Shown here: in pieces, positions 35,168-47,714 of the stretch
Numbering within the stretch: position 1 is the stretch's first letter
Layout of the letters: each line of letters opens with the position of its first letter
Origin: Daedaleopsis sinensis
Lineage: Eukaryota; Basidiomycota; Agaricomycetes; Polyporales; Polyporaceae
Direction of reading: 5' to 3'
DNA length: 64,000 bases
Assembly (NCBI GenBank): GCA_033807695.1
Contig: CM066305.1
Location: 1,054,001-1,118,000 of the forward strand
Program-made: the position numbers and the translations under genes
The notes under the pieces: generated by a model
Databases searched by the model: none
What the model was told of the DNA's origin: nothing
The model's input: only the letters and a program-made list of their open reading frames with translations

Positions 35168-36480
35168 CGCTGTACTAGGCCGTGACGGTGGAATGGAGAG
35201 CTCAAACGACGACCTGCGATCCTGGTATGATCACGACTCGTCGGTGGTGTGCCACCCCATATGAGGTCGATGATATATCTGTTGAATCGATCAGCCAACG
35301 AGAGCCGCGAGAGAGGGCAATGACATACTGTACACCGGGCAGGACAGAGCATGCGGTGAATCATATGTACCCAGAAGACGACCGACCTATCATAGATATC
35401 ACCGTGCGAGTTGTCGAGGAGGAAAGTTCGCGGAGCTGTCACGTAGAGTGTTGCATCTGTTCTTCTGCCGATTCTTGACCGGAGCTGATGAATCAGTATG
35501 CATGCACATAAGCATACCTGCAATTCAGACCTCTCGGCCGACGCCATGCGTACGTACCACTGAAGCTTGCGGTCTGCGGTGCTGCCATCCGATGACATCC
35601 GCACCCGGTCCGCTACAGCCTGCAGCCATATGCCGTAGCACGCATCTCTTCTGTGCACCTTGATGATCAGTGAGTAAGTAGCTCAGTAACACAGGAGCTC
35701 CGTATATATGCCCGAGTCACTCTCACCCTCCGCCCGGATCTTGCTGGACAGTGTAACACAGGTCACTACAGCGCGCGACGCCGCCGCGAAGCAGGGCCCG
35801 GGCGTCGACATATCTGCACCACAACCGCCGCGCATCCTACATCCAGTCATCCTCGAGCCTCGACCGCGACCGCGACCGCGTCCACAGTCCAGACGGATCC
35901 CGTGCTCCCCCGCGATTGGGTGCGCTGCCCGCAAGGTTTGCTTCTGTCGCATATACGTACCGCACTGATCAGTGCTCAGTCCCAGTGAGAATCGACAATG
36001 TCTCCTTCGGTCTCCGTCGATAACCGTCGGACACTTTATGTGGATACGTGAGGAGTTATGCGAAGTTAGACAGAGATCATATCAAAAGTACCCGAAGTTC
36101 GATTGTAGTCGATAACAATCGGACGCCTTTGTGTAGTTTCGGTATAAATCTAACTCATTCCAAAACGGGCACATGTTTTTGAAGCGTACTCGGTCTGGGA
36201 TGTCGGACACGATAGTGCACTATATGTCTCCATTGTTCACAATGTGATACAGTAGGTATACCGCGCGCAGCCCGCGCGCAGCCCGCGCGCAGCCTAGCGT
36301 GCTCGCGCGCGCCACGTAGCGCGCCCTGCTCCGCCGCGCGGGCACCCCTCTCGCCCCGCCCTGCGCCGCCGCATGCGGGCACCCCTCCCGCCTCGCGACG
36401 ATCCACAGCATACCGCGTGTGTATCAGCTTCGACACACAGTTATGGACGGCCCCGCGTCCTGTGCATTCTGGGTACTACA
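35168..36480. other. Intergenic region with GC-rich repeats
   Basis: About 1.3 kb. No gene is supported. It includes three short copies of GCGCGCAGCCC near 36259-36293 and two related GC-rich segments (CGCGGGCACCCCTC and GCATGCGGGCACCCCTCC) near 36338-36390. A plus-strand frame at 35708-35968 has a CGACCG run and no domain. Confidence 0.45.
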
Positions 36481-39129
36481 TCAGTTACGACGTAGTTTAT
36501 ACCGGACGAATGCGAGACTCACCTCCTTGGCATGTTGGCCTTGCTGCGCTTGCATTTGGGCAAGCCATTTCTGAAATAGAACGTCAGCATGTGCAGGAAG
36601 CAAAGGTAGACTAACGAATCTGACAAACATACCTTGCGAGCAGCATCGCCCTTCAGTTCCGCATACTTGATCGCGAATTCGTCTTGTGTACCCCCTTGGA
36701 GTAGATGGTATAGAACTGCACACCGATCTCTGTAGAAGTACGAGTGAGATAAGTAGATGCGCCAGCGGGGCATGGTAAGACATACTTCTGCTTGGTGGAT
36801 GTGGCGGGCGGCGGCCAGGGGGCGGATACAGCGGGAGCCTTCGCCGTGCGCTTCTTCTTTCGGACGCCAGGCTCGTTCTGCGCGGTGGCGACGATGGGAG
36901 GCCCGAGATAGATGTCGGGGAGCGGTGGCCGTTCAGGACGGGGTAATTGAGCTAGAATGGCACTGCGACGAAGCGGTTAGCACTAGAAAAGAGAGTATAG
37001 TGAGTGACACTTACAATGGGTTCGAACGAATGACGCAGCTCGGGGTGGGCTCTGTCATAGTCGCGGCCGCGGGAGCGCCATGCCCTGGGACGTTGACTGC
37101 CGGGGCAGCGTCTGTCAGTGACGGAAGCATGATCAGCGTACTTCGATGCGGTGTATAATTCTGTCGCTACCTACCGGGGGTGGTGTTCTGCTCCTGCCCG
37201 GAAGACGAGGCGAGCTGGGAAGGCGAGTTGTTGTGTTCGGACGTGGCCCTCACGGTGTCTGCAACAGCGTGAGGAGGGACAGAGAGAGAGAGTTCACCAT
37301 CCTCGGGGCGGTGGTCAGAGAGGTCCATAGGCGCACCACTGCCCATGACGCTACGAAGCCCCGCGGGCGCTTCTTGGGCAGTAGGACGACGCTCGAGTTG
37401 AGCGGACGGCACCTCAGATGAATCGCGTGCAGGTCGAAGTGAGTCGACGGGCCCGGGCATGGGAGCGGACGGCACCTCAGATGACTCGCGTGCAGGTCGA
37501 AGTGAGTCGTCGGTCATGGCTGGACGGCCCCGTTTGGCGTGCGGTTGTTCCGGAGCCAAGGCTGGGATATCGGCGTCGTCGAAAGAGCGTTTGACTCCCG
37601 AATTGATGATGTCGCCGTCGTCTGGAAGTATCGTGAACTGGGCTTGGGCGAGCATGTCAGTAGATGGCATCTCTGCATACTCCAGATCGCTGTCGGATTG
37701 TGGTGCCGCTGGAGCGAGGGGTACACGAAGCGGAATTAGTGGCTGAATATTCGACAATGAGGTCGCTTACCCGGGGCAATAGGCTTGGTCTGCTGTTTGG
37801 CCAGGCGTTTGGTTCGCTTGGCGTCGACGATGGCCTTCGCTTTGGCGATCTTTTTGGCGACGTGACGCTTCGTCTTGCTGGGCTGCTTCGAGTTGACCGG
37901 GGTGTTGTGGTGGTCTGTGTCCGAGGGGCTGTCTGACTCAATAGCTACGCTGGCGAGGTACCTCGTCCTCCACTGAGAAAAGCTGTCGATTGCGAGGCGC
38001 TCGGCGATCCAGTTGTCATGGCAGAGTTGGCACTCGAACGAACGTTTGCGCATGTAGATGTAGTAATCTTTCTTGAGATCATCTGACGCACCTTTGCCCC
38101 AGGTGTCGGGGACAGATTCAATACCATATTCTCGCGCGTGTTTTCTCCAGAACGTGTGCATGTCCTTGCGTATCTCCTGGGCACGATCGGCGGTCACCAT
38201 GACACCGTCCGGAGTCGTGATGTATTGGCACTGGGCGTTGCGGCCCTGGGATATCTGTGCATACCCCTTGGCACCTTTCAACTCGCCCGGAACAACGGGG
38301 GGCTTGACGCGACGGACCCACTGGTTGGCAAACCAGTAAGGCACCTGTGAGGGTCGATGTGTGAGTGCGAAGACACAGTTGCTCGGCGTGACGCACCATC
38401 GGGAAGTCTTCACGTTTTCGGAGCACATCAACAAATGTGCCATCGGGATTCATGGCAGGATTGAAGCGGGTCAGGCTGGCGTACGTGTCTTGGCTTCCAA
38501 AGAAGCTCATCTGGGGTATATGCACTGCGAACGACTGTCAACAATATCACCCGATATATGCGGATGTAACGCACAAGGGAGGACGGTATTTGCTGCGGAA
38601 TTGGATGCCACCGGGGTGTGCGGAACAGTTGCAGGGTTTGCTGGGAGCGAGACGTGTGTGGACATTGAAGGGGTGTTGTACGGTATGAGGGTCTCGGTCC
38701 CCAGAGCCACTGGGGTCGTGGACGCAGGGGATGCAAGTGAAAGAGATGCGGTGCTGGGGGATGCTGACGAGGACGCACGACCACGGTTGAGCTCGCTGAT
38801 TTCCCTAATTAGAACTATAGCGGCTGGATTCAATAGTTTCACTGACTGTATGCGGGCACTAGGTGATTGGATCATCAGTACTCGTCGTATACAACAAATG
38901 TTGGGGATATAACGTACTACATCTGCTGGATGGCGGCATCACGGGCTATGTCGTCGAGGTTCTCATCGGGAGCAGGCTGATATGCCTGGGCGTGACATGA
39001 GGTTGGCTTCTTGACAGACACGGGCCGTTTTTTGCAGGGGACTGGCGAGAGCGAGACGGGTACGAGTAATTGAATGCTCACCATGAGGCCATACTGGGAC
39101 GTCGCTACCTTCGGATCCTCCCCTGCCAT
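36481..39129 (-). CDS. Unrecognised basidiomycete protein, disordered C-terminal half
   Basis: A multi-exon gene whose joins all keep frame: MAGEDPKVATSQYG, then ARIQSVKLLNPA, then HIPQMSFFGSQDTYASLTRFNP, then PYWFANQWVRRVKPPVVPGELKGAKGY. A compact region of about 170 residues follows with CQY, RKDMHTFWRKHAREYGI and a FECQLCHDNW Cys pair. The second half is disordered and basic, with an internal duplication of SLRPAR(E/D)SSEVPSA (DNA near 37405-37510). The last exons encode YFYRDRCAVLYHLLQGGTQDE, KYAELKGDAARKKW and a basic end. I recognise no family. The start at 39129 is preferred; an in-frame ATG at 39348 would add 73 residues. The end at 36481 assumes no further intron. The gene is divergent from the octapeptide-repeat gene. 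Confidence 0.55.
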
Positions 39130-39603
39130 GGTTGCGGCTCCTTCTGGGGCGATGTGGCGATGAGACAGACTTGTGGGGGTATGAACGAGTTGAAATGGGG
39201 ATGCGAGATGGGCCGAGGTCGTTTGAAAACTAGCAGGCGAGCTTGTAGAAGAGAGAGAGGGAGCGAAAAGAAAGTCGTGACGTTCGTCGGGTATATGGGT
39301 CGTGTGTCGAGGGTTGGCGGTGACTTGACTGGGCGTTGTTCTTTCCATTATGGATTAGGAGGATATGCAATTGACTATGCGATGAGGGGATTATGATCCG
39401 GGTGCGTGCATTATACGGTCAGGAATGTAGGGAGACGGTGGTGGTACAGAGGCAAGGTAGGACGAGGACATTATCGATGTGACGGGCGTCCTTGTTGGGG
39501 AGGGTCACGTGACCGCGGTCTGGTCTCACGCAAACGAGTCTCAGTATGCGTTCTACCTCTGTCTCTCTCTCGACTGAGCGACTCACTCGACAGGCCGGAA
39601 TCG
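39130..39603. promoter_or_regulatory. Divergent promoter between two unrecognised genes
   Basis: About 475 bp between start codons. Part may be coding if the upstream ATG at 39348 is used. No TATA box is evident. Confidence 0.35.
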
Positions 39604-40778
39604 ATGTCTACGTCGCCAGAACCCTCCCAGTTGGAAGCTGGCTATGTACTGGCCCCTTCTCAGTGAGTTTCTGGGCCTTGTCCCCGCTACTTTGGCATTA
39701 CTGATCTTGTTGCCATGACCGCCCCAGGTGCGCATACATCGAACCAGACTACCTGATCGAAGCGTACAAACTCGCCCAGAATACCCGGGAGCTTACAGGC
39801 TCGGGCAAAACGATCAATGTCATCGGATGCCTTCTCGACATCGCCCAAATGGCCGCCCATGCAGCGTGCGAGCTCGCCGGCGACGAACACGAGGCCATCG
39901 AGTATACCAGGGTTCTCGACGACATGGAGTCGGTCTACGCAGGCCTAAAGGCTGTGATCGCCCAGCCCGAACGGTACGATACCCCTCCTCCCGCGCAGCA
40001 GCCTGGTCCCCCGCCAGCATACTATACCCCTGGTCGCCCCTTCGTCCCTCTGCTCGCATCGGACCCCCCTGGAGTACCTCCGTCGCCATCGGGAGATGGA
40101 GGGAGAGCTAGGCTTGTCACCGAGCTCGTTCCCGAGGTTGTTGACATGCTAGTAGGCGACTCCGCATGCCGTGGGTCCCTCGCGCCGCTTCTCTGCGCCC
40201 TGGAAGCGGGTCTTTCGAGGCGCCTGGAGGAACGGAAGGGGGGCCTTATCATCCCGTTGGCTCACGCTCTGCGTGACCCAGTAATCCACGCGATAGCCGA
40301 CCCTCTCACTCACTCTCTGCTCGAGCCTCTCTGTCGCGCGCTGCTCAAGCCTCTCTCATGCGCGCTACTAGGGCCGCTCACTGAGGAACTTGTCAAACCG
40401 CTTAGCGAGGCCTTGATCGATCCGCTCTCACTCTCACTGGCTGGGCCTCTCACTCGCGTTCTCACTGGCCCTCTGACTCAAGCCCTCGTTGACCCACTGT
40501 ACTCTGCTCTATCAGTTCGCTCTTCGCTGCCTCCCGCCGTTTCCGAGGTCGCATCCGTTCCTAGGCGAGACCCCCAACTTGTCAGTCGCAGCCCCTATGA
40601 TCCGATGACCAGCGCATCCGGATTCTCCCAGCCGAAGAAGTCCACCGGGCCCGCGCGGCCTCTTCGTGACACATCACGCCCCCGGAAGCGGTCTCGCTAT
40701 GAACGCGGAGACGCATCGCTCGATGACGCTGATGAGTATGTACGCATGGCCACGAAATCCCGGGGTTCGAGTGAGTAA
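39604..40778 (+). CDS. Unrecognised protein with ten-copy PLxxxLxx octapeptide repeat
   Basis: About 369 residues in two exons (39604-39662 and 39728-40778). The N-terminal 120 residues look globular and helical (PDYLIEAYKLAQNTRELTGSG, then IGCLLDIAQMAAHAACELAG). A proline-rich linker follows. Then about ten consecutive eight-residue units of the form PLxxxLxx run from roughly 40270 to 40515, for example PLTHSLLE, PLCRALLK, PLSCALLG, PLTEELVK, PLSEALID. The tail is basic (RPRKRSRYERG) and could be a nuclear signal. A regular Pro-Leu octad predicts an amphipathic repeat or solenoid. I know no family for it. The stop lies 60 bp from the convergent transposase stop. Confidence 0.6.
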
Positions 40779-40837
40779 ACGTGTTTGAGGTCATCAATAG
40801 TGCGCAGTTCGGGTATATGACATGTATAGTAGCACTC

Positions 40838-43800
40838 TCAATCAGATTCATTGTCATCCTCATCCGCATATGCATCCTCCCAATCCCCGTGCAGCTCCAT
40901 AACTTCTAGACCGGGCTTCTCGACCACGAAGAAGCGGTTAGCCTCCAGTTCTGCGGCATTGGGCAGCTCTTTCTCGGTGTCAGTAAGTGGGAGGGGACAC
41001 ATGGCGACCACGGCCTCGATGTCTCTAATAGGGATAACCCGACGGGTGTTGTGGAGGAGTGAGTGAACCGAGAGCACGTTGCATGAGTCCTGGAGAATGG
41101 CGCGATCAGGGTCAGAGAATCTTGAGGCCATTGCCAGATGCTCAGTGATGTTGTTCATCGAGAACTGAAAGAAGTATTGGATCTCGGCGAACAGCCCTCC
41201 TCGGAGCTACAGTTTTCAAGATTAGAAATCTGAATAATGACAGAATACAAGACTGAGACAGACCTTGACCATCCTCGCACGCCGTGGGGTACGATTGTTG
41301 TTCTCCCAAGCAACCTCCTTCCATGCTGTGCGCACGAGTTGGCCATTGGGAAGGCGGACCCGAGCCCACTTGCGGAAGTATGGCTGCCAGCCTGGGTCTA
41401 CAACAAACTTGACGTTACGGAGGTATGTGTGGACTGCAATGACTTCCTGCTCTGAATCTATGTAGTGCGCAGTGCGCTCCGCAGCGGGCAGAAGATAGTA
41501 ACCATTCCCGCAATCAATTGAGGTAGGTGGATTGGCAGGAGGTGTGCGGTCCAATTGAGGAAAGATGGCCTGCAGAGCATTGACCTGCACAACATGTCAG
41601 TACCTCTCAGAGAGACGATTCAACATATATGTCTCACCTGAACCCGGCGATAAGCGCGCTCGCCTACATTCGCATATGGGGTGACATGCTGTTTAATCTC
41701 ACGAGTGATGTTGCCAATGTAGTTCTCGGTCACCCACTGAGAGTAACATATTCCCGGGCCGGTGCGATAGACTTCGGTAAAGATGTGTCCCAGGCTGTGA
41801 ACACAAGGGCGCACAAAGTGAAGGCGGTCCACCCGGCGTTGGTAGTAGATGCGCTCGAGACCTTCCATGTACTCGAGCAAGTGCATGTGCCCTGGCACAA
41901 GGCTGTCCACATGGAGTGTGCGCTGGAAAGCCAATCGAGCTCCCGCAACAAGATGACAGAAGTGGCGGTAGTATACCTCTCCGAGGATGTGGCGAAGCAG
42001 ACCTGGTAGTAGCCCATACACGTACAGCTGGAACTCCCATGCCTTGTAGCCACTGGAAATCTTCTCCGCAGGATTACGAGGGGGCCGCTCGAAAGAGCCT
42101 GGCAGGTATCGCAGAAGGGCTTCAACAAGAGCTCCATGCTCGTCCCACCGGTCCTTGTTCGACAGGACAGCCCAAAGCCAGGTGAGCTTGTCATCCGTGT
42201 TATCACATGCAATCGTGCCGCGCAGAAGAGAAATGACAAGATCCGTGATGTTGAGGGCAAGATGATGCATGAAATCGAGAGGGAAGCAGAGTGGAATTGG
42301 GAATTTGAATGGCAGACCTTCGAAGAGGGAAGGCTTGGAAATCCCGGAATCCCGTCGGAGCCGCTCATATTGAGCCTGGTTTGGAGCCGCTTTCACCCTC
42401 TTAAGGGCCTCCTCGTACCGTTCAGCCCGCCTGGAACTATGCTCTGGTTCAACCCGGAGAGAGATGTCGTCATGCATGGAGCCCTGAACGTTGTAGTTGT
42501 CAGGCCTCAGCATGGCAGGGTAATAGGTCGATGCAGACGGTTTGTGACGACCTTCCATGCCACAGTATGCCCGGCATCCAAACCGTCCTTGATGTCCGAC
42601 CCCGCCACTTAGATGAGTCAAGCCAGGGCCATCGGAAGTGCCAAACACAACATGTACATTGGAACGATAGAGGCGATTCTCCGAGCTGTCCCATATTGGC
42701 AAGCCTGCCTTCTGGATTGCTGCGAGATGGTAGAATGTCGTAAAGAGAAATGAATCCATATTCTTCGGCTTGTGCGGACCTGGTATGACCAGCCCAGGCA
42801 TAACAGCCCACTTCTTGTAGCGGTTGTCAGGGGATAAGTCAAACAGCACCCAGATGAGAAACCAGCAGTCAGACTGTTTACTTGCATACAGTTGAGCACC
42901 ATCGATTGAGAGCAGGACAACAAGATCGTCGTCCTTGATAATCTTCTTCTCCACGGCCTCAAGGTAGTCCGACCCATGGTAGATATCGTTGATGATTTTG
43001 GGGTCCGTCCGTCCAGCACGGATGTCTGCGGTCGCCTCCCGCCGGTGGTGCATCCGCCGAGCGCTCTCGGGATTAACAAACTGGTTCTGCAGCTGTGGAC
43101 CAAGAGGAAATGTGTAGAATGTGCGACGTGGAACGAGCTTCCCTTTGGCCTGAAGGGCTTGATCATAGCGTGGCTCGTGGGTAGGGCAGATGGGGCAGTG
43201 GGTCAAGTGTGCGAAAGGACCTGTGTAGGCGATACAGCTATTCATGCACATGTCCTGAATGATCGCCTCAATCCCGGTGAGGCGTGAGACAAGACCCTTG
43301 AGCTGCTCATAGCTGGGAATGTTGTCGTTCGGATGGAGCTCCTGCATAGCAAAGCGGTGGTCCTCGTAGTTCTGCTCTGAAGCGTCACCACGTGCCAGGT
43401 ACATGCGTAGGGCACACTGCTGGACAGCAGTGATTGACCTGTCAGCATGCAACTCAGGGTGTTCCATGCGTGTGATGGCTTCGGGGGACATTCCAGACCT
43501 CTGGTGTGTTGCATTCTTCATAGCATCGATGAATTCCTGTGCGAGACGGAGCTCGTCAAGCCGTGGTTTCACTGAGGCACCGGTTCTCTCGGTATAGCCG
43601 TACTCAGGATTTGGGTCTGCCTCCTCCTCGTCGGGGTCTGGGGTGCCATGTCTATATTCAAAACGGGGGCGAGCTGCACCCGGCACCCTCCGGGGCTCTG
43701 GAGCTCTGGCCTGTGGAGGTTGACGTGAAGGGGACTGCCCGGAAGACATCTGAAATGATGGAGATGGAGAGCGCAGTGGAGATGGCCCATGCTGCGGAAT

Positions 43801-44563
43801 CTGACAGTGGCATGCATATATATCAGATATACTAATACAAACACCAACATGAGTGGCAATTGCCCACCTGAGACTGGACCCTTGTGCGTTTAGGGGTAGG
43901 GTGCGTGCTTGGAGAGCTACTCGGCGGACTATGGGGTGGCAGGGATGCTTGGCGAGCCATAGAAGCTGGTGAGTGAGAGGGAATGGGAATGCGAGAACCA
44001 CCAGATGCGACACCGCCGGTCGTAGCGGATGCGCGAGGACCTGAACCACCAGACGCAGCACCGCCGGTCGTAGCGGATGCGCGAGGACCTGAACCACCAG
44101 ACGCAGCACCGCCGGTCGTAGCGGATGCGCGAGGACCTGAACCACCAGACGCAGCACCGCCGGTCGTAGCGGATGCGCGAGGACCTGAACCACCAGTCGC
44201 GACACCGCCGGTCGTAGCGGATGCGCGAGGACCTGAACCACCAGACGCAGCACCGCCGGTCGTAGCGGATGCGCGAGGACCTGAACCACCAGTCGCGACA
44301 CCGCCGGTCGTAGCGGATGCGCGAGGACCTGAACCACCAGACGCAGCACCGCCGGTCGTAGCGGATGCACGAGGGATACCACTGGACATGGATGATGCAT
44401 GTGAGATAGGTCCTAGCCTAGTGTCGAAACCACCCTGGGCCCCTCCACTTGCCAAGGAGGTAGAGTGCTGCATTGGGCGAGCTTCAGTCGTTCCGGACCT
44501 ACTCGCTGAGCTGAGGGGTCCCTGAGAGGGTATTCTGCTGCCTGTCAAAAGTTTCACTATCAT
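40838..44563 (-). CDS. tnp2-family (CACTA/EnSpm-like) transposase
   Basis: This is a transposase of the large tnp2 family common in Agaricomycetes. Features in order: a low-complexity N-terminus with eight 16-residue repeats (PRASATTGGAASGGSG); an MCMNSCIAYTGPF/CPIC zinc-ribbon-like segment; VPRRTFYTFPLGPQLQ; DYLEAVEKKI; LLSIDGAQLY with the first catalytic Asp; CWFLIWVLFDLSPDNRYKK; IPGPHKPKNMDSFLF; TSDGPG; GCRAYCGMEGRHKP; PLDFMHHLALN; and RPPRNPAEKISSGYKAWEF. The C-terminal exons run VNALQAIFPQLD to an acidic end. Introns are at about 43806-43866, 41590-41636 and 41159-41217. The reading frame is intact. The start at 44563 is tentative. I found no terminal inverted repeats or CACTA ends, and the gene nearly touches its convergent neighbour, so the element may be decayed or domesticated. 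Confidence 0.85.
43991..44374. repeat. 48-bp coding tandem repeat, eight copies
   Basis: The unit (ACCTGAACCACCAGACGCAG followed by CACCGCCGGTCGTAGCGGATGCGCGAGG on the plus strand) repeats eight times within the N-terminal exon of the transposase gene. Copies alternate between AASGGS and VATGGS forms. Long open frames on other strands across this stretch are by-products of the repeat. Confidence 0.9.
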
Positions 44564-47500
44564 TCTGCAAAGCGGGAATACAATAAAAGTCACTCACCGG
44601 GACTTGCTGTGGCATAAGCAGATGGATTGCTTGCAACTCGGTAACGTTCGTGATTGCGGAAGGTTGCGGCTGTGACCTTCGCATAACCATGACATTGGTC
44701 GCAGTTGCATATGTGAGTCTTAGGGGCCCGGCTGTCCCCTGCGGACTGTGACATTGAAAAGTATACAGGTGGTAGGAGGGGAAGGGAGGAGGATGAGTTG
44801 CATAACTGGCGGATTCTGATTAGTACTTATACCACTAGCACTGCGGCAGTGCGTGGGCCCATCTACCTTCATACAGAGTTCTATCATTAAGAACATTGCT
44901 ACGGTAACAGGGAATCATGATAATCACCTGGAACCTGCAGCGGTTCCAAGTGACCGCAGCATGATGTCTTCGGAATCCCAGCCTGAGGATGCGACCGTTG
45001 CACCGCGCTGGCAGAACCGCAGTTGCGAGCAAACGACGTGCGGGCGCTTGTGATTAGCGCGCACACAGGTTTGATCAAACCGCGGAACGAATGGAACAGG
45101 CGTCAAATTGACGACCTCAGTTGAGCGTTCAGAACGACAGATTTGACAGCAGAACGCAAACTGATTGATATTTTTTGACAGCAGTCAGCTGTATATCGTT
45201 CGCTATCCTACGTGACCAATCGATATCCACGGAGACAGTTGGATATCGACGGAGACCGAAGGAGACATTGTCGATTCTCACTGGGGCTCAGTACTCAGTA
45301 CGTCGGACTACGTCGGACTCCTCGGCGTGCTGTGCGCGTACGTAAAATCCAAAACGCCAAACGTGACCGTGCACGGTGCGGTGCTGCCCACGGGCCGCGA
45401 TTGGCCGCCGCTCGCCGTTGGGGCTCCCAGTGCACATCCATCCCGGTGCACATCCGCAAGCCGCAAACGCATCGCACGGCAAGTCGTGTATCTGCTAGCA
45501 GGACAGTCGGACTGGGTTTCCACCTACGCATATGCATCAGCGTCGCGTCCACCGTGCGGCACCACCCGACACGCACCATAACATATTAATATTGGCTGCC
45601 ATTCAAATTTCACTGTACACGCCATCCAGCGCGAGACGATGGAGCGTTCGGAGTTCTCGCTGGCAGGCTACAGGTCTGGCCAGTGGCCAGTGGCCACTAG
45701 TGCGTAGGCGGCGTCGAGAAACGCAGCTCGCGTTTCGCGTTTCGCGAAGGCCCCTATGGACTCATGGAGCGAATCAGCGATGGCCGTAGCTCCACTCATA
45801 TCGCGCAGTCCGAGTCTCGCCCGCGGCCGGAAAGATGTGCTCACTGCTCCATGTACACGCTCAGCGACAAGTCACAGTACTGTGCACAGGCTGGAAAAGT
45901 CGCCACGATGGAGTTAGCGATTCTATCGGGACTGCGACCCGACGGTTCTGCCCGCACTTGCGCTCCGAGTCTTTCCGCGGCCGTGCGAGCGTCGTGTCGA
46001 GCGTAGAGTGGTTAAATCCATACACGGCAAGCATCGGCCGAGCGGCGAGCGCAGACACGTCTGAGGTCGTGGTACCGAAACCAAGGCAGTTGCGGGCATA
46101 GAACGCAGCGGGAGGCAAGAACAGAAGGCTGCGGCGGTAAATCTTGCGGGGCCCGGGGGCTCCTTGCCCCCCAACCACCACCATCTCCTGTTTTCCCACG
46201 GTCGGAAACAGTAGTAGCAAGGTCCTCTCTGGCTGGGGATGTGCCAAAGACCGTTTGCTCGAGATGCGAGGTGATGAGGTGGACGATCCTAGCGTAGGAT
46301 GTCAATGTAGGACGTGAGCACGATGTCTCGAGGAGGGAGCAAAAGTGATAAGCCCCTGATGTACACTCACCACTTGGGGCCGCCGGTAAAGCTCCTCCAC
46401 ACCGCAACACGAGTAGCAAGACGCAGCAAGTATCCTCGACATGAGGATGAGGTAGAGTCTTAGCTTAGCTAAGCCTGGTAAATGTGTCTTGAGACTACGG
46501 GATGGTGAGGAGATGTGAGTGCGCACATCGACAGTGACGTGGCGGAAGCGCGCAGACCGGGATGAATCGGACGATGACCCGGAAATGAGGGCGTCACCTC
46601 TGACGCCAACGGAGATGAAGCGAGTATGATGTCATAAAGGCACATTAAATGACGTATAGATGAGAGACTTGAGATGACTTCGAGAGATGATGTGCAGGAC
46701 GCGCGCGGATCCTAGTCTGGGGGTACATATAAAGAGGCAGCAGAGTGTACGGGCAAGTGTCGGGCACCTCTACGGGCCTGAAGACGAATGCCAAACACCC
46801 ATCATCGCCCCTAGAGAAGATGCAGGGTCCGGAAGACGTCGCTGAGGAGCATGACACTAGGATACGATGGTCCCCGTGGAAGTACTGTGAGTCCTGGGTG
46901 CTGGCCATAAGCGAGGTGGTCCAAGAGCACCGCTAATGTTCGAACAGCAGAAGACGCCTGGCGGGCAGCAAAGACTACCAGTCACACAGACTAAATGGAG
47001 GCGTGTAGGGGTACTAGAACCAACTATTGATGTGAGTAAGGCTGATGCAGCACTGGAAGACGATGAACCAGAAGACTGACCGACCGTGTCCTCGACCAGT
47101 CGCTCGGCGATGCGTGCAAAGTGCGTCGCGCCGCGTGCAAGTGCGTTGTAAAGTGCGAGACATGAGAGAGGCTGGCGGTTACTCCGCCTGTCCTTTTCTT
47201 TGGAGAAGGCGTTTTAAGCTGGTATTTGGGGCAGGCATGCACGTGAGCGCATGCGTTGCAAGGGTATGCCAATAACTATGCATGACTAGCAACAAAAGTG
47301 TCCAATACTTAATGATGATCGGATAAAATCGGATCACGCTGAGCGGATCAAGAGTGAAGGATGCCATGCCCCGAACATGGATGGGACGTAAACGTGAGCC
47401 TAGCGGTGGAGGGAAAGTAATGGAGAAGTCGAAGCACCGTGCGGGTAGCTAACGAGAAGCAGAGCGGGACAACTCGGGTGTGAAGGGGCCTGAACGCAAG

Positions 47501-47714
47501 GATGGAGGGAGGGACGGGTGCTGAGAAGGGATATATAAGGGGAGTGGATGGAAGAGGAGGAGGCTGCAGCGTAAACGGAATCTCCCGTCGTCGCCGAAGC
47601 TAGCCAGCCTCGCACACGAGCCATAGGAAGGATATCCACCCTCTCGCATCCCCATAAACTCCACACCCCCCCAAACACCCCTCACGGGCACCTCTTCACT
47701 CCCCCATACACAAG
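44564..47714. other. 3.1-kb gene-poor region
   Basis: No gene is recognised on either strand. Frames of 60-135 codons exist but lack domains or consistent splicing. Visible features include a short palindrome CACTGCGGCAGTG near 44838, paired GATATC(C/G)ACGGAGAC near 45221-45260 and a tandem TACGTCGGAC near 45300. A TATA-like CATATAAAG near 46725 has no supported gene behind it. It may be decayed mobile DNA. Confidence 0.45.
47529..47540 (+). promoter_or_regulatory. TATA box upstream of the orphan gene
   Basis: GATATATAAGGGG lies about 180 bp before the ATG at 47715. A long C-rich leader follows (CCCCATAAACTCC and similar). Confidence 0.45.

Noticed and set aside
46900..46975. tRNA-like stretch containing GTTCGAAC
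   Set aside because: The GTTCGA motif is present, but the upstream segment does not form a proper A box, and no cloverleaf or acceptor stem could be folded by eye.
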